A stretch of 64,000 nt of DNA from Apteryx mantelli (GCF_036417845.1 NC_089981.1:26742001-26806000), one strand, 5' to 3'; shown: positions 41,744 to 56,146, counted from the stretch's first letter. Made by a program: numbers and translations. The notes: generated by a model from the sequence alone, not told the origin.

Positions 41744-44700
41744 TTAGTGGGTTTTCGCTGGATTTATGTCGCTTTGCAGGAGAGAATCCGGTTCCCCCTG
41801 CGCTGTCTTTAATGGGTTGTTAGTTGCAATTGACTAAAGCAGCAGCGTCCGGAGGTAGATCTGTTGTTTAGCTTTTAACGTTGCTGAATTCCCCCCTCCC
41901 CCTCCGCCTCCCCCTGCACGATTATTTACTTTTGTACCACGAGGGTTTTTAGGGAAAAGTAGTTATAGTCTCGTCCCCGTGTGAGTTTCCGGGGCTGTTT
42001 GAATCCCGAGGTTTCAGAGACATTAAGGGACCTCAGTACCTTGAAATCACAACACTTTCTCATCCTCCCCGAGTAGAGTTTATTTTAAAATATAGTGACA
42101 GATCAGCGTTGTATTTTAAGATCACCCACGGCAGGCGAACACATGGTGCTAGGAAGATATTGTACGCAAGAAACTAACACGAGAGGGAGAGAGAGAGAGG
42201 AAAAATAAAATCCGAAATAAATCTTTGAGAGCAGAGAGCTGCTGTCATTACTCCGAAATGTTCGCGTGGGTTTCTCTTCACGGCTAGCCCCCAAAGACAC
42301 GGAATGGAGAAAGGCGAAAGGAATTTAGTAGTGCTTTTAAGTTCTCCGCTAAGTTTGAGGTGGGTAATTGCTTTGAAGTTCGCCACAAATAAGTGCTATC
42401 CACGGAGCATGCAATAATACAAAGGTACTGGACCTGTAGGTGGTAATGTTGTTTTTGGCCACAACGGGGCACTATCCCGAGGAAGTGTAGTTCCTGTGGT
42501 GGCGCCTTATCTCTCCAAGCAGAGGGTTTGGATAAAGTTATACTGAAAACTTTAAAATTGATATCACACCCTAATTTGCGATACAGAAGGAGGGGGGAAG
42601 AAAGTAGTCCATCATCAGGGAGCTCTGTTTACACCATGAGAAGGAAAGATCTGTGCCGCTTTGTGGCAACATTCGACTTGGGATTTCTTGCTGCCTTAGC
42701 TCTTTGCCGGAGGTCATGCAAATCGACCTTAAAAGAATGCATAAGCCATAAATTAAAATAAACCCTTAGCCAGAGGCTGATCCATAAGTAGACAATACCT
42801 AACCTGGACAAAACGGCTTCCTTTGCGAGCTGAAAAAAAGAATAGTGCCTAAACTAAATGCAAAGTAAGTTTTTCAGGAAGTATTTCACTTACTATTATT
42901 ATTATTATTATTATTTAAATAAAGTAGTGGCAGTGCAACAACATATAGCAGCTGTTTATAGACAGTGCTGTAGAATCCAAGTAAGGCAAGGTGTGTCTGG
43001 TGGAGAGCTTGTTCTTTTCCTAGCTTTCACTGCCTTCGAAGCTGTTTGTTTTTTGATTAGGGATAAGGAGCCTCTTTAACTGTATAAGCAATTTAATGTT
43101 TTATCTCGAATAATGCTGAAGAGTTTATGAACAAATCTGTGTTGCCTGAAAATGTCACATGTGCGCACACAAGCTGTGTCTGTATATAATAGTCTTAGGG
43201 CTTGTTTTTTTTCCCGCAGTTTTTGACAATTGTTCCATTCATGATCCTGAAAAGAATTATCAGTGGGAGCTAATGATTCTGCCTCTCCAGCTTCCCTGCG
43301 CTCTCCGAGAGGAGCAGGCACTGGGCAAGGCTGCTGAGTATTCTCGTGTAATGCATGTACGCGTGTGTCTGCGATGTGGTAGCATATATATGTGTATGTA
43401 GAGATGTGAAAGGGCACATATACGCCTTATATGATCAGGTACTTACACGCGTACATTAATAATTTATCTGCCAGTGAATTGCTGCTCTGCCGAGAGAGAG
43501 CTTCCTCCCTCCGGGTCCCAGTGCTGCTGAACAGCATGGAGCAGTTAACCCGCTTTGCAGCAGGGGCTGTGTGCTTTAGGAGAGCAGGGCCTGGAGGTCA
43601 GTCAGAGGCACTGATCATATCGATTTGATTGCTGTCTTTGCTTTCTACAGACCGTTTCACAGGTTTTTTTTTAAGGACGGGAAGGAGTGAAAGTGGCAAC
43701 GTGAAAAGACAATTGGTGTTGTGTCTGAGTGTCAGGGGTGTCTCTCAGGAGAGGAGAGAGCCAGCACGTTGGGAGCCTGGGGACGACAGATTAGTTCTGT
43801 CCTAGGGGTGTTTCCCAAAAACGTAGACGGTGAAACTTTCAGTGATAAAGTAATATATCTTCGCCTGCTGTTTGTAGATAAGGTATATGTTTATTAAAGT
43901 AATTTAAATAGCCTTCGGCACATGATCGGCACTTTGTTCATAGTGTTTTCTTTTACCCTTGTTTTAGCATTTTTAGTATTTCCATCTTCACTGCTGATCA
44001 TAAGGACAGGAGAACAGTGTTAACCAGTCCTCAAACAGGGGTTCGAGTCCAAAAATTAACGAATTTCCCTTTCCGTATTCGTGTAATGGAGTAATTTTGA
44101 AACCTGTTTTGAGACTTCGACTTGACTTGACTTGTTTTATTGACGTGCTTGTGCCCACTCATTTAATTAAGCCATTATACCATAAAGTAAATAGTAAGAA
44201 TGAATGTGAGATATGTGCTTGTAGTCTGCCATTATATACAAATATTTCCATAGAAAAGACTCTTAAAAAAACTTTTTCAGCATGTCATGAGTTCTTTGGT
44301 AAGATTTTATTGCAGGTTTTTGTTTTGAGCCATGATATTTTGTGTGTTTCTGTGCTCACGATGTTATATGCTCGCTATACTCGGAATATAAACAGCAAGC
44401 GTACCTAGCAATTCATTCTAGTAAAAATAAAAAAATAATCTATTTATAGTGAGTACATTTAAGAGAAAATAATGAGGTCATTTGGAGTATGTTGCAGTTT
44501 GAAGTAGCTCGACACCTGGCAGAAACTACATACGCATTTTCTTCAGACTCTGCACTATCCATAACTTTTTCTTATAATACATTCTTGCGTTAAGTGAGAA
44601 AGGCTGTTTGTAAAACAATCCCCTGGCTGGTTCTAGTGTTGGGTGAAGCTGATCCTGTAATGGCATTTTGTTTTGAACAGTTGCTGTAGTTGAAGTTCCC

Positions 44701-45039
44701 TCATAAGGTAAGGTGGCACTGGGTCTGAAAGGAGGTCCAAATGCCACATTTATAATTAGACTGCCAATTCAGCACATTGTATCTATCGCTATACAGGGAT
44801 ATACTGCTGTGTCTGGTCTCTCAATAGACTGTATTCAGAATTAGCCAATTCAACTGCTTAAACTTTGGAGTCAAATTTAGAATAGGCAATGAGAGAAGAA
44901 GGAAAACAATAATGCTTTCTTTTTTCCTCAGCTAGCTATTAAAAGCCAAAGAATATACGGAAACCAAACCAGGCACTGTACTTGGAATCAATGCACCAAG
45001 TGCAGCTTGGCCAGCGTCTGCAAAACCATTTTGAAGTGC
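41744..45039. other. Repeat-poor region between the two central CpG islands
   Basis: Composition is mixed, with scattered CpGs and an (ATT)n array at 42890-42915. No coding exon was recognised, and open frames are short and unlike any known protein. The lack of old repeats suggests either constraint or first-intron/regulatory sequence. Confidence 0.5.
42890..42915. repeat. (TTA)n microsatellite
   Basis: About eight to nine perfect trinucleotide units are present. Confidence 0.92.
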
Positions 45040-45610
45040 TCTCCTCGGGGGGAGGGGAAGGTGAGCGGCGTCCCCGCTCCGAGCGCAGCCCCGGCGCGGG
45101 CACCGCGGCTCCGGCATGCTGTCCCTGCCAGCCGGCAGCCTCCCGCTGGCCGCGGGCGCGGGGGCCGCGGCCCGGGGCCCGGGCGCGGCGGCTGCAGCCC
45201 CGCCGGGGCGCGCTGGCAGCCGCCTCCCGCCGGGGCGCAGCCCCCGCCGCGGCCGCGCTGCGGCCCCCGAGGGCCGGGGCAAGCGCCCGCCCGCCCGCCG
45301 GGGTGGCGGCGCGGGGCTCCCCGGGCAGCTCCGGCGCCGGGCGTGCGGCCGCCCCGCCCCGCCCCGCCGCGGCGCCCGGGCCCCCGGCTGCTCACGCCGT
45401 CCCGCCGCGGGCAGCCCTCGGCGGCGGGCGTCGCTCTCCTCGGCGGCCGGGGCCCTCCGCGCCCCGAGCGGCCGCGGCCGGCCGGAGCCCCGCGGCGCCT
45501 TTCCCGCGGGCAGCAGCGGCCGCGCCGCGGCCCGGCCCGGCCCGGCCCGGCCCCCATGCCGCCCGGGGACGCCGAGCTGCGGGCTCCGGCTCCCGGCGTC
45601 TGCCCACCTT
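45040..45610. promoter_or_regulatory. CpG island 2 of the central region, strong candidate promoter
   Basis: This is the densest CpG stretch in the window. It has GC-box clusters (CCGCCCCGCCCCGCCCCGCC-type at 45349-45368) and a (CCCGG)n array at 45531-45550. Long frames are open on both strands because stop codons are rare at this GC content, and the predicted proteins are low-complexity A/P/R/G. The sharp change to AT-rich sequence at both edges fits a hypomethylated promoter. Direction is undetermined. SOX6, expected on the plus strand by human synteny, is the leading candidate. Confidence 0.6.
45531..45550. repeat. (CCCGG)n short tandem repeat in CpG island
   Basis: Four perfect pentamer units are present in the 3' part of the island. 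Confidence 0.85.
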
Positions 45611-48600
45611 GAGCCTGGATTCACAGTTTCTGGCTCCTTTGCTCCTGTCATACTTTTTGTTTCGCTCACTGGTTTCTCCGGCCTCCTCTCCCAGAACTTT
45701 AGTTCATTCAGGGATGAGAATAAAAGAGGCCCTTTGCTCAGAAATCTTTCATCCTCTGCTAAATGCGTTATTTTCTCTCTCTTTCTCGCAGTTCCACTTT
45801 ATTTCTGTATTACTGGGAGACTTAGCTACACTGCTTTAAAGCTCACTTAGTTCCCTTTTCTGTTAGTTGTAGGGTGCAAACTAGTGCCATGTGTATAATA
45901 CATAGTATAAAGGGAGTCAGACAGATGGCTGTCTCCCCCGGCACGTTACTGATTCTGTGTTGAACTTACGTAACTCTTTGCTTCATTTTTTTGTTCTTAC
46001 GTTTACACATTGGTGCAAGCAAGGAGAAGAGAAATAAAGTGAAGCTGATCCATTTCTTTCATTAGGCCATTAGTGTCTGTCTTGTAGAAAATATTAGCTA
46101 GTGTCCAAAGCTAGTTGCCTTTGCCTGTCAGTTTGATTTTGTTCACAAGTGTGGACTGCCAGTCCCTGTTCCCTAGCCAGTGCTTTTTAATATATGGCCA
46201 ACAATTGTTAGTGGTCACTTCCAGCTGAACTTCTTTTGCTCAATGGAAAAAAAAATCCCTTTGGACTTTTTTTTTTTTTTGAATCTTTGATCATATTTTT
46301 AGTTGAAAATATACATGTAAGTCTGCAGCTCTTGGAGGCCTTGGAATATCTTGTGGTAATGAAGGCCAGAGCTTTGCATGATGATAGCAGAAGCAAATAT
46401 TTTGTTTTTAGTGGGTGTTAGAAAGTTTCTTTAGTCTTGACCTTATATCTGTTAAACACTGTAGTCATCTTGGGAGATACCACTTCAGGAAGCATATCCA
46501 TTAATCTTTTACACTTGGTTTGATTTCACCCTAAAAGTATATGGATCACACTTAAAAGGCTTCCGTCAATTTATTTATTTATTTCACAGAACAAAAATTA
46601 CTTAGGAAAGAGAAGTAGCAATACACTTTTCACCCCATACAATGGGGTGATGTATATTTCCCTTTCCATAGTGTGACTTGAAAGATCAACGGGCTTGTTT
46701 GGCAGAGGTTGTGTGTAATGACTAATGCTTTAAAAGTTATGTAAAGAGGGGTGTTTGTGTATGTGTATATATAAGTTATGTCAGCTAACATGATACAATG
46801 ACATATTTTAAAAACATTTCTGTTAAAATAGTGAGTCAAGGAAACAGAGCTTTGAAACGTTTCTAAATGATGTCAGAACCTGAGAGAAAAGCACTGCTTT
46901 TTGATATACTCGGGAGTTCACATACAGCTTTATTAGTCAAGCAGCAACAAAATACAAAGGTGCACATTTCAAAGTTTTGCCTTAGTAAGTTCATTTCTGT
47001 TCCTCTCTTTCAGTGTCTTTTTGTTTAGGTCTACATGCAGTTTTCTATTTTTTTTTCTTAGGTAGAATAGCAAGAATGGGAACTTTGAGACATGTTACTG
47101 AAACATAGCAACTGATTTCCCTTTTATTTTACACAAGCTATTCAGAATTTTTTTGGCATATAAAATTCTTTAAGAGTATTTATTGATACATCATTACAAG
47201 CCATGACATCATGTTTTAAAAGCGACAAAATATGGTAAAATCCTGTCATTAGTAGGTCTGTGTACTCGGTCAGTGTGATGCCTATATGAATATATGGGTA
47301 TATTTATTTAGATGTAGTTTTGCGCAGAAGGGAGAGATCTGATAGACGTATTTGCTGGAAAGCAGCCGATTTCTACAGTGATAAAACTGGATAATTACAT
47401 GTTCCCAAAGCCTTTTCAGCACAGAAGTAGGTGTTCTTTTAGAACAATATTCTGTGGCAACAACAAATATTTGTGACATCATTGTAAGAGATTTCCTGCC
47501 AATTTTTAGTTTACTGTCTTTTAAAAGAAGTCTGGAATTCTTTGGCACTGGTGAAACACATACCCATCGTATATTCAAGTATTCAGTGAAGTTTTAAATA
47601 ATTCTCTTTCAATTAATACAACAGGAACCTGAAAAATGGATTTTCTCTTAAAGAAACAAGAATCAGTACATAGATATTTCTTTCCTCCTCTTGTATATTT
47701 TAAAAACCTCATATCAGTTTTATGTTTACAGTTTTGTCCTGTAAAATTAAGAAGAAAGAAAACAGTAGCCTAAGTTTGAAAATTGTTTCTTGGGAATTAG
47801 TTTAATCAAATGTTTTGTGAGTCTTGCAAATTGGAAAGAATAATATAAAATTAGATATATTGGTAAACTAGGTTAATCACAGTCATTCATTTGTAGCAGA
47901 GAATACATATCTATCAATTGATGTTTTTTGAAGTCGGGAGAAACATTCCATCAAGCTAATGTGTTTAAGGGTATCATATCAGGCACAGACAGGTACTAGA
48001 AGTGATAAAAAACAGATAACCTGCAATAAAATGATTTACAGATGGGTCATTATCTTCTATAGAGAGGTTACAAAGATCATATTCTTTATAAAAACAGAAT
48101 GCAATTCTACAGAGCTAGGAGAATTATCTAAATGCATCTGAATATATAATGTTTTCTGAGTGACTGGTAGAATTTATCAAAGCAAAATTTGTTAGCCTTC
48201 TTATCGGCAGCATATTATTTTAAGATATAGAAAATTACTGTCCTGTATTTTAAATATTCTTTATTTTACCCACTTGATAAAGTAAAGCTTGGGAAACATT
48301 TTGCCTCTTATAGTGTGATCCTTTTAGTGCATACATTTAAAATATGCATAAAAATGTTATCCACAAATTAAAAAAAGGTGTAAAGTTTGATGTTAGGGAG
48401 CTATTAGTTTTCATGACCTGTTTCATACGGCGTGTGCCTGAAATGCATCTTTTCTATCAGTGGTAAGACAGGATGTCATTTATATATTTTCTCTTTCTTC
48501 TTCAGCTTGACAGAAAGGTATACAGTCAATTGTTTCTCCGGTCTCTCATAGACTGACATAAGGCAACAGGAAACTCTAAACCCTCAGAGGTGCAGTATTG

Positions 48601-50277
48601 ATTTGATTCCTAACTGCAAATCCTTCATATCATTGCTCAAAATATCTAACTTTACACCAATATTAGCCATTCTTTTTATAGTGACACCATGCTTAGTAAA
48701 AAACTTCTAAGCACTGAGGTCAGGTGTTGAGATTGGATTCTAGTTTATTTTTTATGAATCAGATAAAGATTTCTGTGCATGAGACCGTATGTGAAGATGA
48801 GAGAACAAGAACATTTCCATATCAAAGGCAATATATCTGAGGCTGCATAGTAATTAAAATGCAGTGGTTTGGACTCTGTGCACTAGCACTTAAGCAGAGC
48901 GTTGTTGGGACCTTGTGCAGCATGCAGGCGGTTGTCTCTTGCATACTTCTAGAAATATACTTATAATTTTGTACAAACATTTATGCCAGTCCACACTTTT
49001 CTGTGGATAATTTGTATTTCATCCAAACCATTCAAAGTAGAAGTTATTTTTTGAGCAACCCCCTCATTATGGCTTTTGTGCATCAACTATTTTTATTCTG
49101 GTTGTTTGTATTTCCTCTTACCAGAATGATGGCTTGTTTATAGTCGTATTTTTTTGTGTGTTTCTCTAAGACCCCTTCTACATACCACTGAAATTTTACT
49201 GCTTGCTTGAAATGTGTTTTATTAGAAAGAAAAATGCTAATATCTTTTTAGGTGCATGGAAGATGGTGTGATTTCTTATGTACCATACTTTATGGCAAAT
49301 TAAATGTATATACTGGAACCTAATATTTTTAATGATACAATATGTATTTATTAATTCTGACTAATTGTTACACAACATAAAGAGAATTAATACATTGCTT
49401 CAAAGACCTGCTTATGTGGGAAAATCAGCAAAAATTATTCCACAGGAGCTCCTCATCTGGAAATTGTATTCTGGAATAGATATGACTTTAATTCCAGAGT
49501 AGATTGTCCTCCTAAGTAGCTGTTCCGGAAGGGTTGCTGTCAAATTGTTTACTTCATAAACTGTGTTGGTCAGTGTCCCAGTGTGGAGGAGGCTGTGAGC
49601 GCTGCAAATGCCCTCATTACTCAGACACTTGTTCTACAGAGCTTCTGTCCATTAATGCTGCAAAAGTATTGAGGTGAAACTTTTGGGAAGTCTTCATATT
49701 TAAATAGAGTATAGTGTTATGGTAATCTTATAAATCTTGCTTCATTTTTATCAATTACAGATTGCAATTGGTTTATGAGTATGTGAGTACTTCGAGCTAT
49801 AATATCACACTTTTAGAGGATGTTCTGTATGCTTTTTTACATTTGTATTATTGTTGTGGATGAGCTTGTTAAACAGATCCTGACCATTTGTGGTTAGTAA
49901 AAACCCATGGTATTTTTGCACAAGTAGGGGGGTTAACCTCAATGTCATGGCCTAATTCCAGCTAAGATAGGATGTAGTTGCCCATCTGCATTCCTCTTAT
50001 AGTTGTAACTGGCTCGGTTAATCCTCATTTCCTCTCCTAAATGTAGTAGAGTAGTGTCCTAAGGACACTTGCTGCATTTTACCTTAGAAGTACCAAATCC
50101 AGCTATTGAAGTAATATGTGAAACTAAATAATGAATCACATTTTAGGAACTTTCCAGGTAAGAGATGTTTCATACACCTGACTGACCTATTATTATTGGA
50201 GTGAACATTTTGAAGGATTTTATTTATTCAGTATTTAAATTTTGAGCTATTTCAGAGGAACATTTTAGACACATGGG
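45611..50277. other. AT-rich non-coding DNA, no gene recognised
   Basis: Only short chance open frames are seen. If the island at 45.0-45.6 kb is a rightward promoter, this would be its first intron. No exon could be assigned. Confidence 0.55.
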
Positions 50278-50450
50278 GACAAATCCTCAGCTGGCATAAG
50301 CCAGAGTAACTCCATTTACTTAAGTGGTGGAGTGCTATTTTACTCTTGCTGCAAATGTGTTCCGTAGGACACAATCCAGTTCCTGCTGGATTCAATGGAA
50401 AGGCCTTTCTGTGACTGTGCTAGGAGTTGGGTTGCCTGTGAAGGCTCTGT
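50278..50450. repeat. Cluster of decayed palindromic repeats
   Basis: The segment starting AAATCCTCAGCTGGCATAAG and containing AGTAACTCCATTTACTTAAG then TGGTGGAGTG is a diverged palindrome of the CTCAGCTGGTGTAAATC type, also seen at 26456-26525. It is followed at about 50369-50436 by another imperfect palindrome (CAATCCAGTTCCTGCTGGAT ... TAGGAGTTGGGTTG). Both resemble old MITE-like repeats of sauropsids. Family names are not known to me. Confidence 0.45.
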
Positions 50451-53400
50451 TCTCATTGAATTCAATGTAGAAAATAACTTGCTTTGGTTTCAGTTAGATC
50501 AGAAATCAGGTTCATCTACATGATGTTGTTTATGGCTTTAGGATGAAATTAACTGAACTTAATCTCATGTAAACTGTGTACTACTAGATCATCTGTCTCC
50601 CCATATCTACTCTTCCAGTGGGTCTTCTGGTATAGTGTATGCACTCTGTGGGGTTCTGGCTGTTGGCTTCCTGTATCTGTGCAGCCTGTGGCTATGCATA
50701 TTCCCTTTTTCTTTCAGTCACTCTGGTCTACTGAGACAGATTAACTTTCTACAGAACCTTTCATGTCACCAGTCCACTGCTGAGGGACTCACATAGGCCA
50801 CTACAGTAAGAACATACTTTATTTAACTTTAGTTCAAGTAAGTATAGATGTGCTCATGTCAAATTTTTATGTACATAAACAGACATGTTTCAATTTATTT
50901 TTAGTAAACTCATGTTCTGTTATAGATGCCTGTTCTCATAACTTGCCCAGAAGCTCAAAGATGAATTCTAGGAAAACCCTTTCGCACTTTGACAGAGTTG
51001 GGTGTTTTGAATTCAACCATGGAAGTATCATTTTGACTAATGTTGGTATGTGCATTCAGTTGTAAAATGGGATCTTTCCCATTTTGCTCCAGTGGAAAAT
51101 GTATCTACAGTTTGTAATTTGATATAGAAGTATTTGGTCAAAAATGATAATATGTCCACTAGTATATTTTTATGATATGGGGCCTTACTTTTTTTTCTAT
51201 TGGGGGAAAGTGTGTGTTTGTTTTTCAGGTAGAGAGAGGCTTGAAAGATAACATGTCACTGGTTTATTTTCATCACTTTGTATCTACATGCTTGCATGCG
51301 TAAGTGCATATGCATACATACATGCACCTTTGCAGGGTATCAGTGTGAAAAGGGGAATGAAAAAGGATAGAAAGGAGGATTCTAATTTCACTTTTAGTTA
51401 TACCAGCAAATAGCAAATTTGTAGTAGCTTTAATTGTAGTGTCATCAGTGTAATTGCTAGTTACTGCAGTGCTTGGTAGCCTTCTATAGGCTCTAGTTCC
51501 AATTACACTACGTGTTCTTTCCACCATGGATCTATGGTGGAAATTACTGCACCAATGGCATTTCTCTTTTAAAGTAACAATGGAATATTTTCATTTATTT
51601 CAAAACAAGTTAGATATGATCAGCTATTCATCTTGATTTCATAGGCTTAAAGGATGGTTAACTGGGGTTGAGATGGGATAAGGGCTATGCAGGTTATTAG
51701 TAGTAAGTTTAGAGAAGTGTAATGAGATGCAAAAATGTGTGAAACAGAGGAGAGATCAAGGAAGAAAGGTATTACCAAATAATGTTCTGGAAAAAGGAGT
51801 AAGATAAAACATAACTTGTTGTCAATTCTGTATTGCAGTAGTACAACAGATCATTGGTATTCCTCTTAACAGGGTCCTTTATGTATTTTGGTTACTGTTA
51901 GAGTATCACAAGTTACAAATTTGTCAGCATACCTACCTGAGAAAAAGGAGCATTTCCGTGTTAGAATATCTGCCTAGATTTAAAGTATTCAGCAAGGCAA
52001 TCACCTTGCTGCCTTAAGGCAGAAGAACTTATTAATGTTGGCCATTGTGAGTTCTGGCGCCTCTTCACTTGGAGAGCAGGCTCTGTTAGCCTTTCTACTT
52101 CAAAGCTATATTGTCACTGCAGGTAAATAAATCACAGACTCCCTTATTCTTCAAGAATGGCTTACTGAGGTTGGGGCTATATTAGCTTATGCGTTATCAT
52201 GCCTCTGGGCTTCACCATATATATGATGCTTCTGGAGGATGGCAGGTTGCAAGCAGCCCCCATTAGACCCAACAGTCCCTCTAACTTTTGACCCTTTGCT
52301 ACCTCTGTGTACGAACCCTCATAGACACAGCAAGGTCAGCCCAAGTGTGTCTCTTTGCTGACCCACACAGTTCAGCCTAGACTTCATGTCTAGAGTATTC
52401 AAGCAGTTAAGCAGGCATCTGTTCCCTGCTTTGCAGATCTTCACATAACCTTTGGTAAAAGGCTGGGGAAATTTTTTTCCCTTCTCCTCCTTCTCCTCCA
52501 GCAGTGGGAACTCTATTATGTCAGTCTTCACTGTCACTAAACAATAACAATTCAATCTGTGATGTTTATTTTAAGAATGTAACAAAAACTCTAATTAGTG
52601 ATGTTAGTGAAGATATACTGTCATGTGCTTTATGAGGTGAGTGGTTGTGTCCACTAACAATTGCTTTGAAAACACCGTTGCATAACACTCTGTGATAGGA
52701 ATGGAATCAAATTACGGACCTGAAATCAAGGTGATGCCCTAAAAGTGAAAGACTTTGAATCCTCTGAGCTTTGTGTGTAGTCTTTTCGGGGAAAAAGAAA
52801 AAATAGATAGGTGAGAGAAAGCAGCTGATACGCCTAAGAAGTAATTACTGAGGGTTAGCTGGATTTTCAGTTTATGAAGTCTGCCCTTGGACAGGTTGAA
52901 TTCAGGTTTTCATGATTTTGAGTATATTGCATAACATGACCAAAAGCAGAGGGAGCAGGAAGGAATTTTTTAGCTGAATTGTGAGTGAGTGTGATCTCTT
53001 ACAGAAGTGTAAACTTCAAGGCATAAACGGTTGCTGAACCAACTTCTGATGGATTTTTTTAGTAAAAGTTGTACAGAAATGGCTAGGATAACAAATTAAA
53101 CAGTAAGGGACAAATCCAGGCCAAAATTATATTTGCTTACTGCATTCCTCCTGTGGAAAACTTTCTATTTCAGTAATTCAGTGTGGGATGATTAGATAAA
53201 GAAGGTGAGCACTTGTTTCCCCTCATGCTGTCTAAGTGTGGCTCCCACATGATACTTCCTGTCTTTCACATATTGCCTCTTTAGTATTGATAGCAACTAG
53301 ATGCAAATCAGCATGGCATCTGCTAGTTTGTTTTCAGCTGACCGGGCTAAAGAGCAGATATGAAATTTATCGCCAGGAGGCTGTGACCTCATCACATACA

Positions 53401-53525
53401 AGTGGCATTCCCACAAGTAGGTAATGAAGCACCCCTATTGAGTGTAGCTAAAGTCCAAATCCTCAGCAGAGGTATTACATATTCAATTTAAACAGCTCTC
53501 CCTAACTTTAAAGCTGTCCCTTGAA

Positions 53526-53548
53526 TTTTTTTTTTTTTTTTTTTTTTT
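53526..53548. repeat. T23 homopolymer
   Basis: This is an uninterrupted T run. It could be the A-tail of a minus-strand retrocopy, but the flanking sequence (53550-53790) has no recognisable parent gene. Confidence 0.9.
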
Positions 53549-56146
53549 AATCCACTCGCTGTTGTAGCTGGAGCAGCAGCTGTCACTGGTCTCTGCTGTT
53601 GCCACACTGTGCTGAATTGGGCCTTCTTGAAAGTGTGTGGGAGAAGAGAAGGGAAGAAAAAACAAAGGGAGAGGAAGAGGAGGGGAAGGGATATGAAAGG
53701 ACAAAGATGGGAGAGAAGACTGTGTTGAACTGAATAGTGACTGTAATGCTCTTATTGCTATTGAACATTCATAGGGAATTTCTACAGTCAAATATTATCT
53801 GATCATAGCTTGAAACATTTAAATTATTACAAGTTTTCCATATAGCTGCTATAATGCTGACTTTCTAAGAAAGTTTGCAGTGGTCAAAATAGTCCCCTTT
53901 AGTGCTCATTATACTCAAGACTGAGCTCCATATTCCTCTTCTGTTGCTCATAATGAAGTTGTTCACAACAAATACTTTGAGACAGAAGTTATTTGCCTTT
54001 GGTCTCTGAGAAAAGGTAGGCTTCAAGGGAAGGTTTGAATGGATCAGTTCAGTGATTTATTTTTTTTTGGTACATTTTCGTCAGTCTTGTGTGTGTGCAT
54101 AAAGGTTGTATTATTTATATGAAGTGCCTGTGAATAATTAGCATGAATATCTTAAAAATTTTTTGTTTTACTGATCCTTCTAACAATTGATAGATAACGA
54201 ATACTACTGAAAGACTTTCCAGATTCTAAATTATTAGTGTAAATTAACAATCCCAACACATTTACACACCAATCTGTGATCTGAATGTTTAAGCTGATGT
54301 GAAACAAAATTGTATTTTATGTTTTTAATATAGTTGTGAGTGGAAGAGCGGTAGCTTTTGTTAGCAATGAAGGTTTGAGACTAGCTAAAAGCAAAGCGGA
54401 AATGAAATAGGTGCTTTAGAGCCTGAAGTAGTCAGTTTCTAGGAAGGGAGGGAGAATACTGGAATGAGAGGAAATGAGAGGGCGTAAAGAAAGGGAGGGG
54501 ATAGGATAAGAAACAAAGAAAACTAGGATATGTGGGGTCAGATCAATATTAGTGGATACAGCCTTTCAAGTCATATTTAACGACTTTATTCTCCTGCTTC
54601 ACCTATACCCTTCCACTTTCCAAGAAACTGAGAAGATACCAAAATCATCATTGCTGTCACTCACAATCAAATGGGATATTAACTGAGCTTAGAGTGGGAG
54701 TAATGACTGAACAGCTGTTGATAATTGGGATGTATAATCTCCAGAGTTGAGAATATTGTGATATGTAAAATGGAAAAATAATTTTCATATATTCTCAGCT
54801 TCCTGGAAGGTTGTGAAGCTCTTGTATTTATAACATGCTTTCAGTGAGAGGTTTTTTGGACTTCCAGTGTTAGACAATTCTTTTAGAAGAACTAAATCAT
54901 GGCCTGCAGTCTTCCGGTTGTGCGTATTAGGCTGGGCTGGAGCCACTGCACCACACTTAGTAACAGATCCAGGCTGGCCTGTGTGTTGTATTGTAGAGAT
55001 AACAAATAGGGAACTAGTCTATAACTACAATAAATATGAAGCTTCATCTTGAGAGGCACTGAACTATTGAATCTCCAGGGAAGGACCCATAGGTCCCCCA
55101 TATCTCTCATAAGAGTGTCTAGGGTTAGTAGGATCATCTATCGCTATGGTTTGATTGGAATTCTTGAGCGTACAAAAATACGCCATGATGCATGTCAGCT
55201 CTTTTTCTTGGTGAATGCTGTAGTCCAGGCTTCCCAAGAGTAATGTTCTCTCCAGTTAAAGCTGCCAGATCATGCCAGTCTTGACTGTCTGATGATTTTA
55301 GGGTCACTCTATTACTGGCTGTGCATGTTTGTTAATTAATTTCTATGCCACAATGTAGTATAGTTGTCCAAATGAGGCATGGCAACCATTACACAAAATA
55401 AAAACCTTTCACAATTTGTTTCTAACCTTGTTTCAGACATGATGGTGCATGGGGTTCTTTCCATCCTCTTCTGGTTTCTGTGTGCAAGTTCTCACTTGAT
55501 TAATGTGTCAGTATCTTACTAAACTTTTTAAAAATTCAGATTCTAATAAAATGTCTTTATTCCTGTTTAAAAATATTTGATATACCGTTTTTTTTTGCAA
55601 TGAATAGGGCCATGAAATTAAAAAAAGGGGCAAAACATAAAACAAACAACCCCTTTTGCACACAAATAAAAGGATGTTTTAACATCAGTTATTACTTGTG
55701 TGATGTGAGAAATTAATTTTTATTTGCATTTTGCTCTTGTGCTGTCTCTCGTGTGAAAGCACACTAGGTGACAAAGCCATTTTTCCTAGGTCACACTCAG
55801 GCCTCAGACCTCTCATGGTGAATAGCAGAGCTGTGTTGCTGGGCAGAAAATTCTCATTTGCCAGAGGTCAGTGATGTCCATGGGCTGCCTCTTCTCCAGT
55901 GCTGGAGCTATAGCAAATATAATCAAATGTGTGAAGAGCAGTTTGACTCTTATCACAATTGTTGTATTAAAATAAATATCAATGATGAATTGGATAATTG
56001 GCATTTATTCACAATAATTCATGCAATGATGATTCTTACAATTAAACTCAGGTGCACATGCTCAGTTATGTGCTGCTTCTCAGCCAGAGAAGCCAATGGG
56101 CTTTGGTCCATGGCTCTTTTGTAAGCCTAAGGGGAAATCACTGGGA

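Noticed and set aside
44932-45850. Long open frames (189-285 residues) on both strands of the 45-kb CpG island
   Set aside because: At this GC content stop codons are rare, so several frames are open at once. The products are low-complexity A/P/R/G with no recognisable domain.
53483-53791. Possible processed retrocopy with A-tail (T23 on the plus strand)
   Set aside because: No parent protein is recognisable in the 102-residue frame and no target-site duplication was evident. It is more simply a homopolymer.
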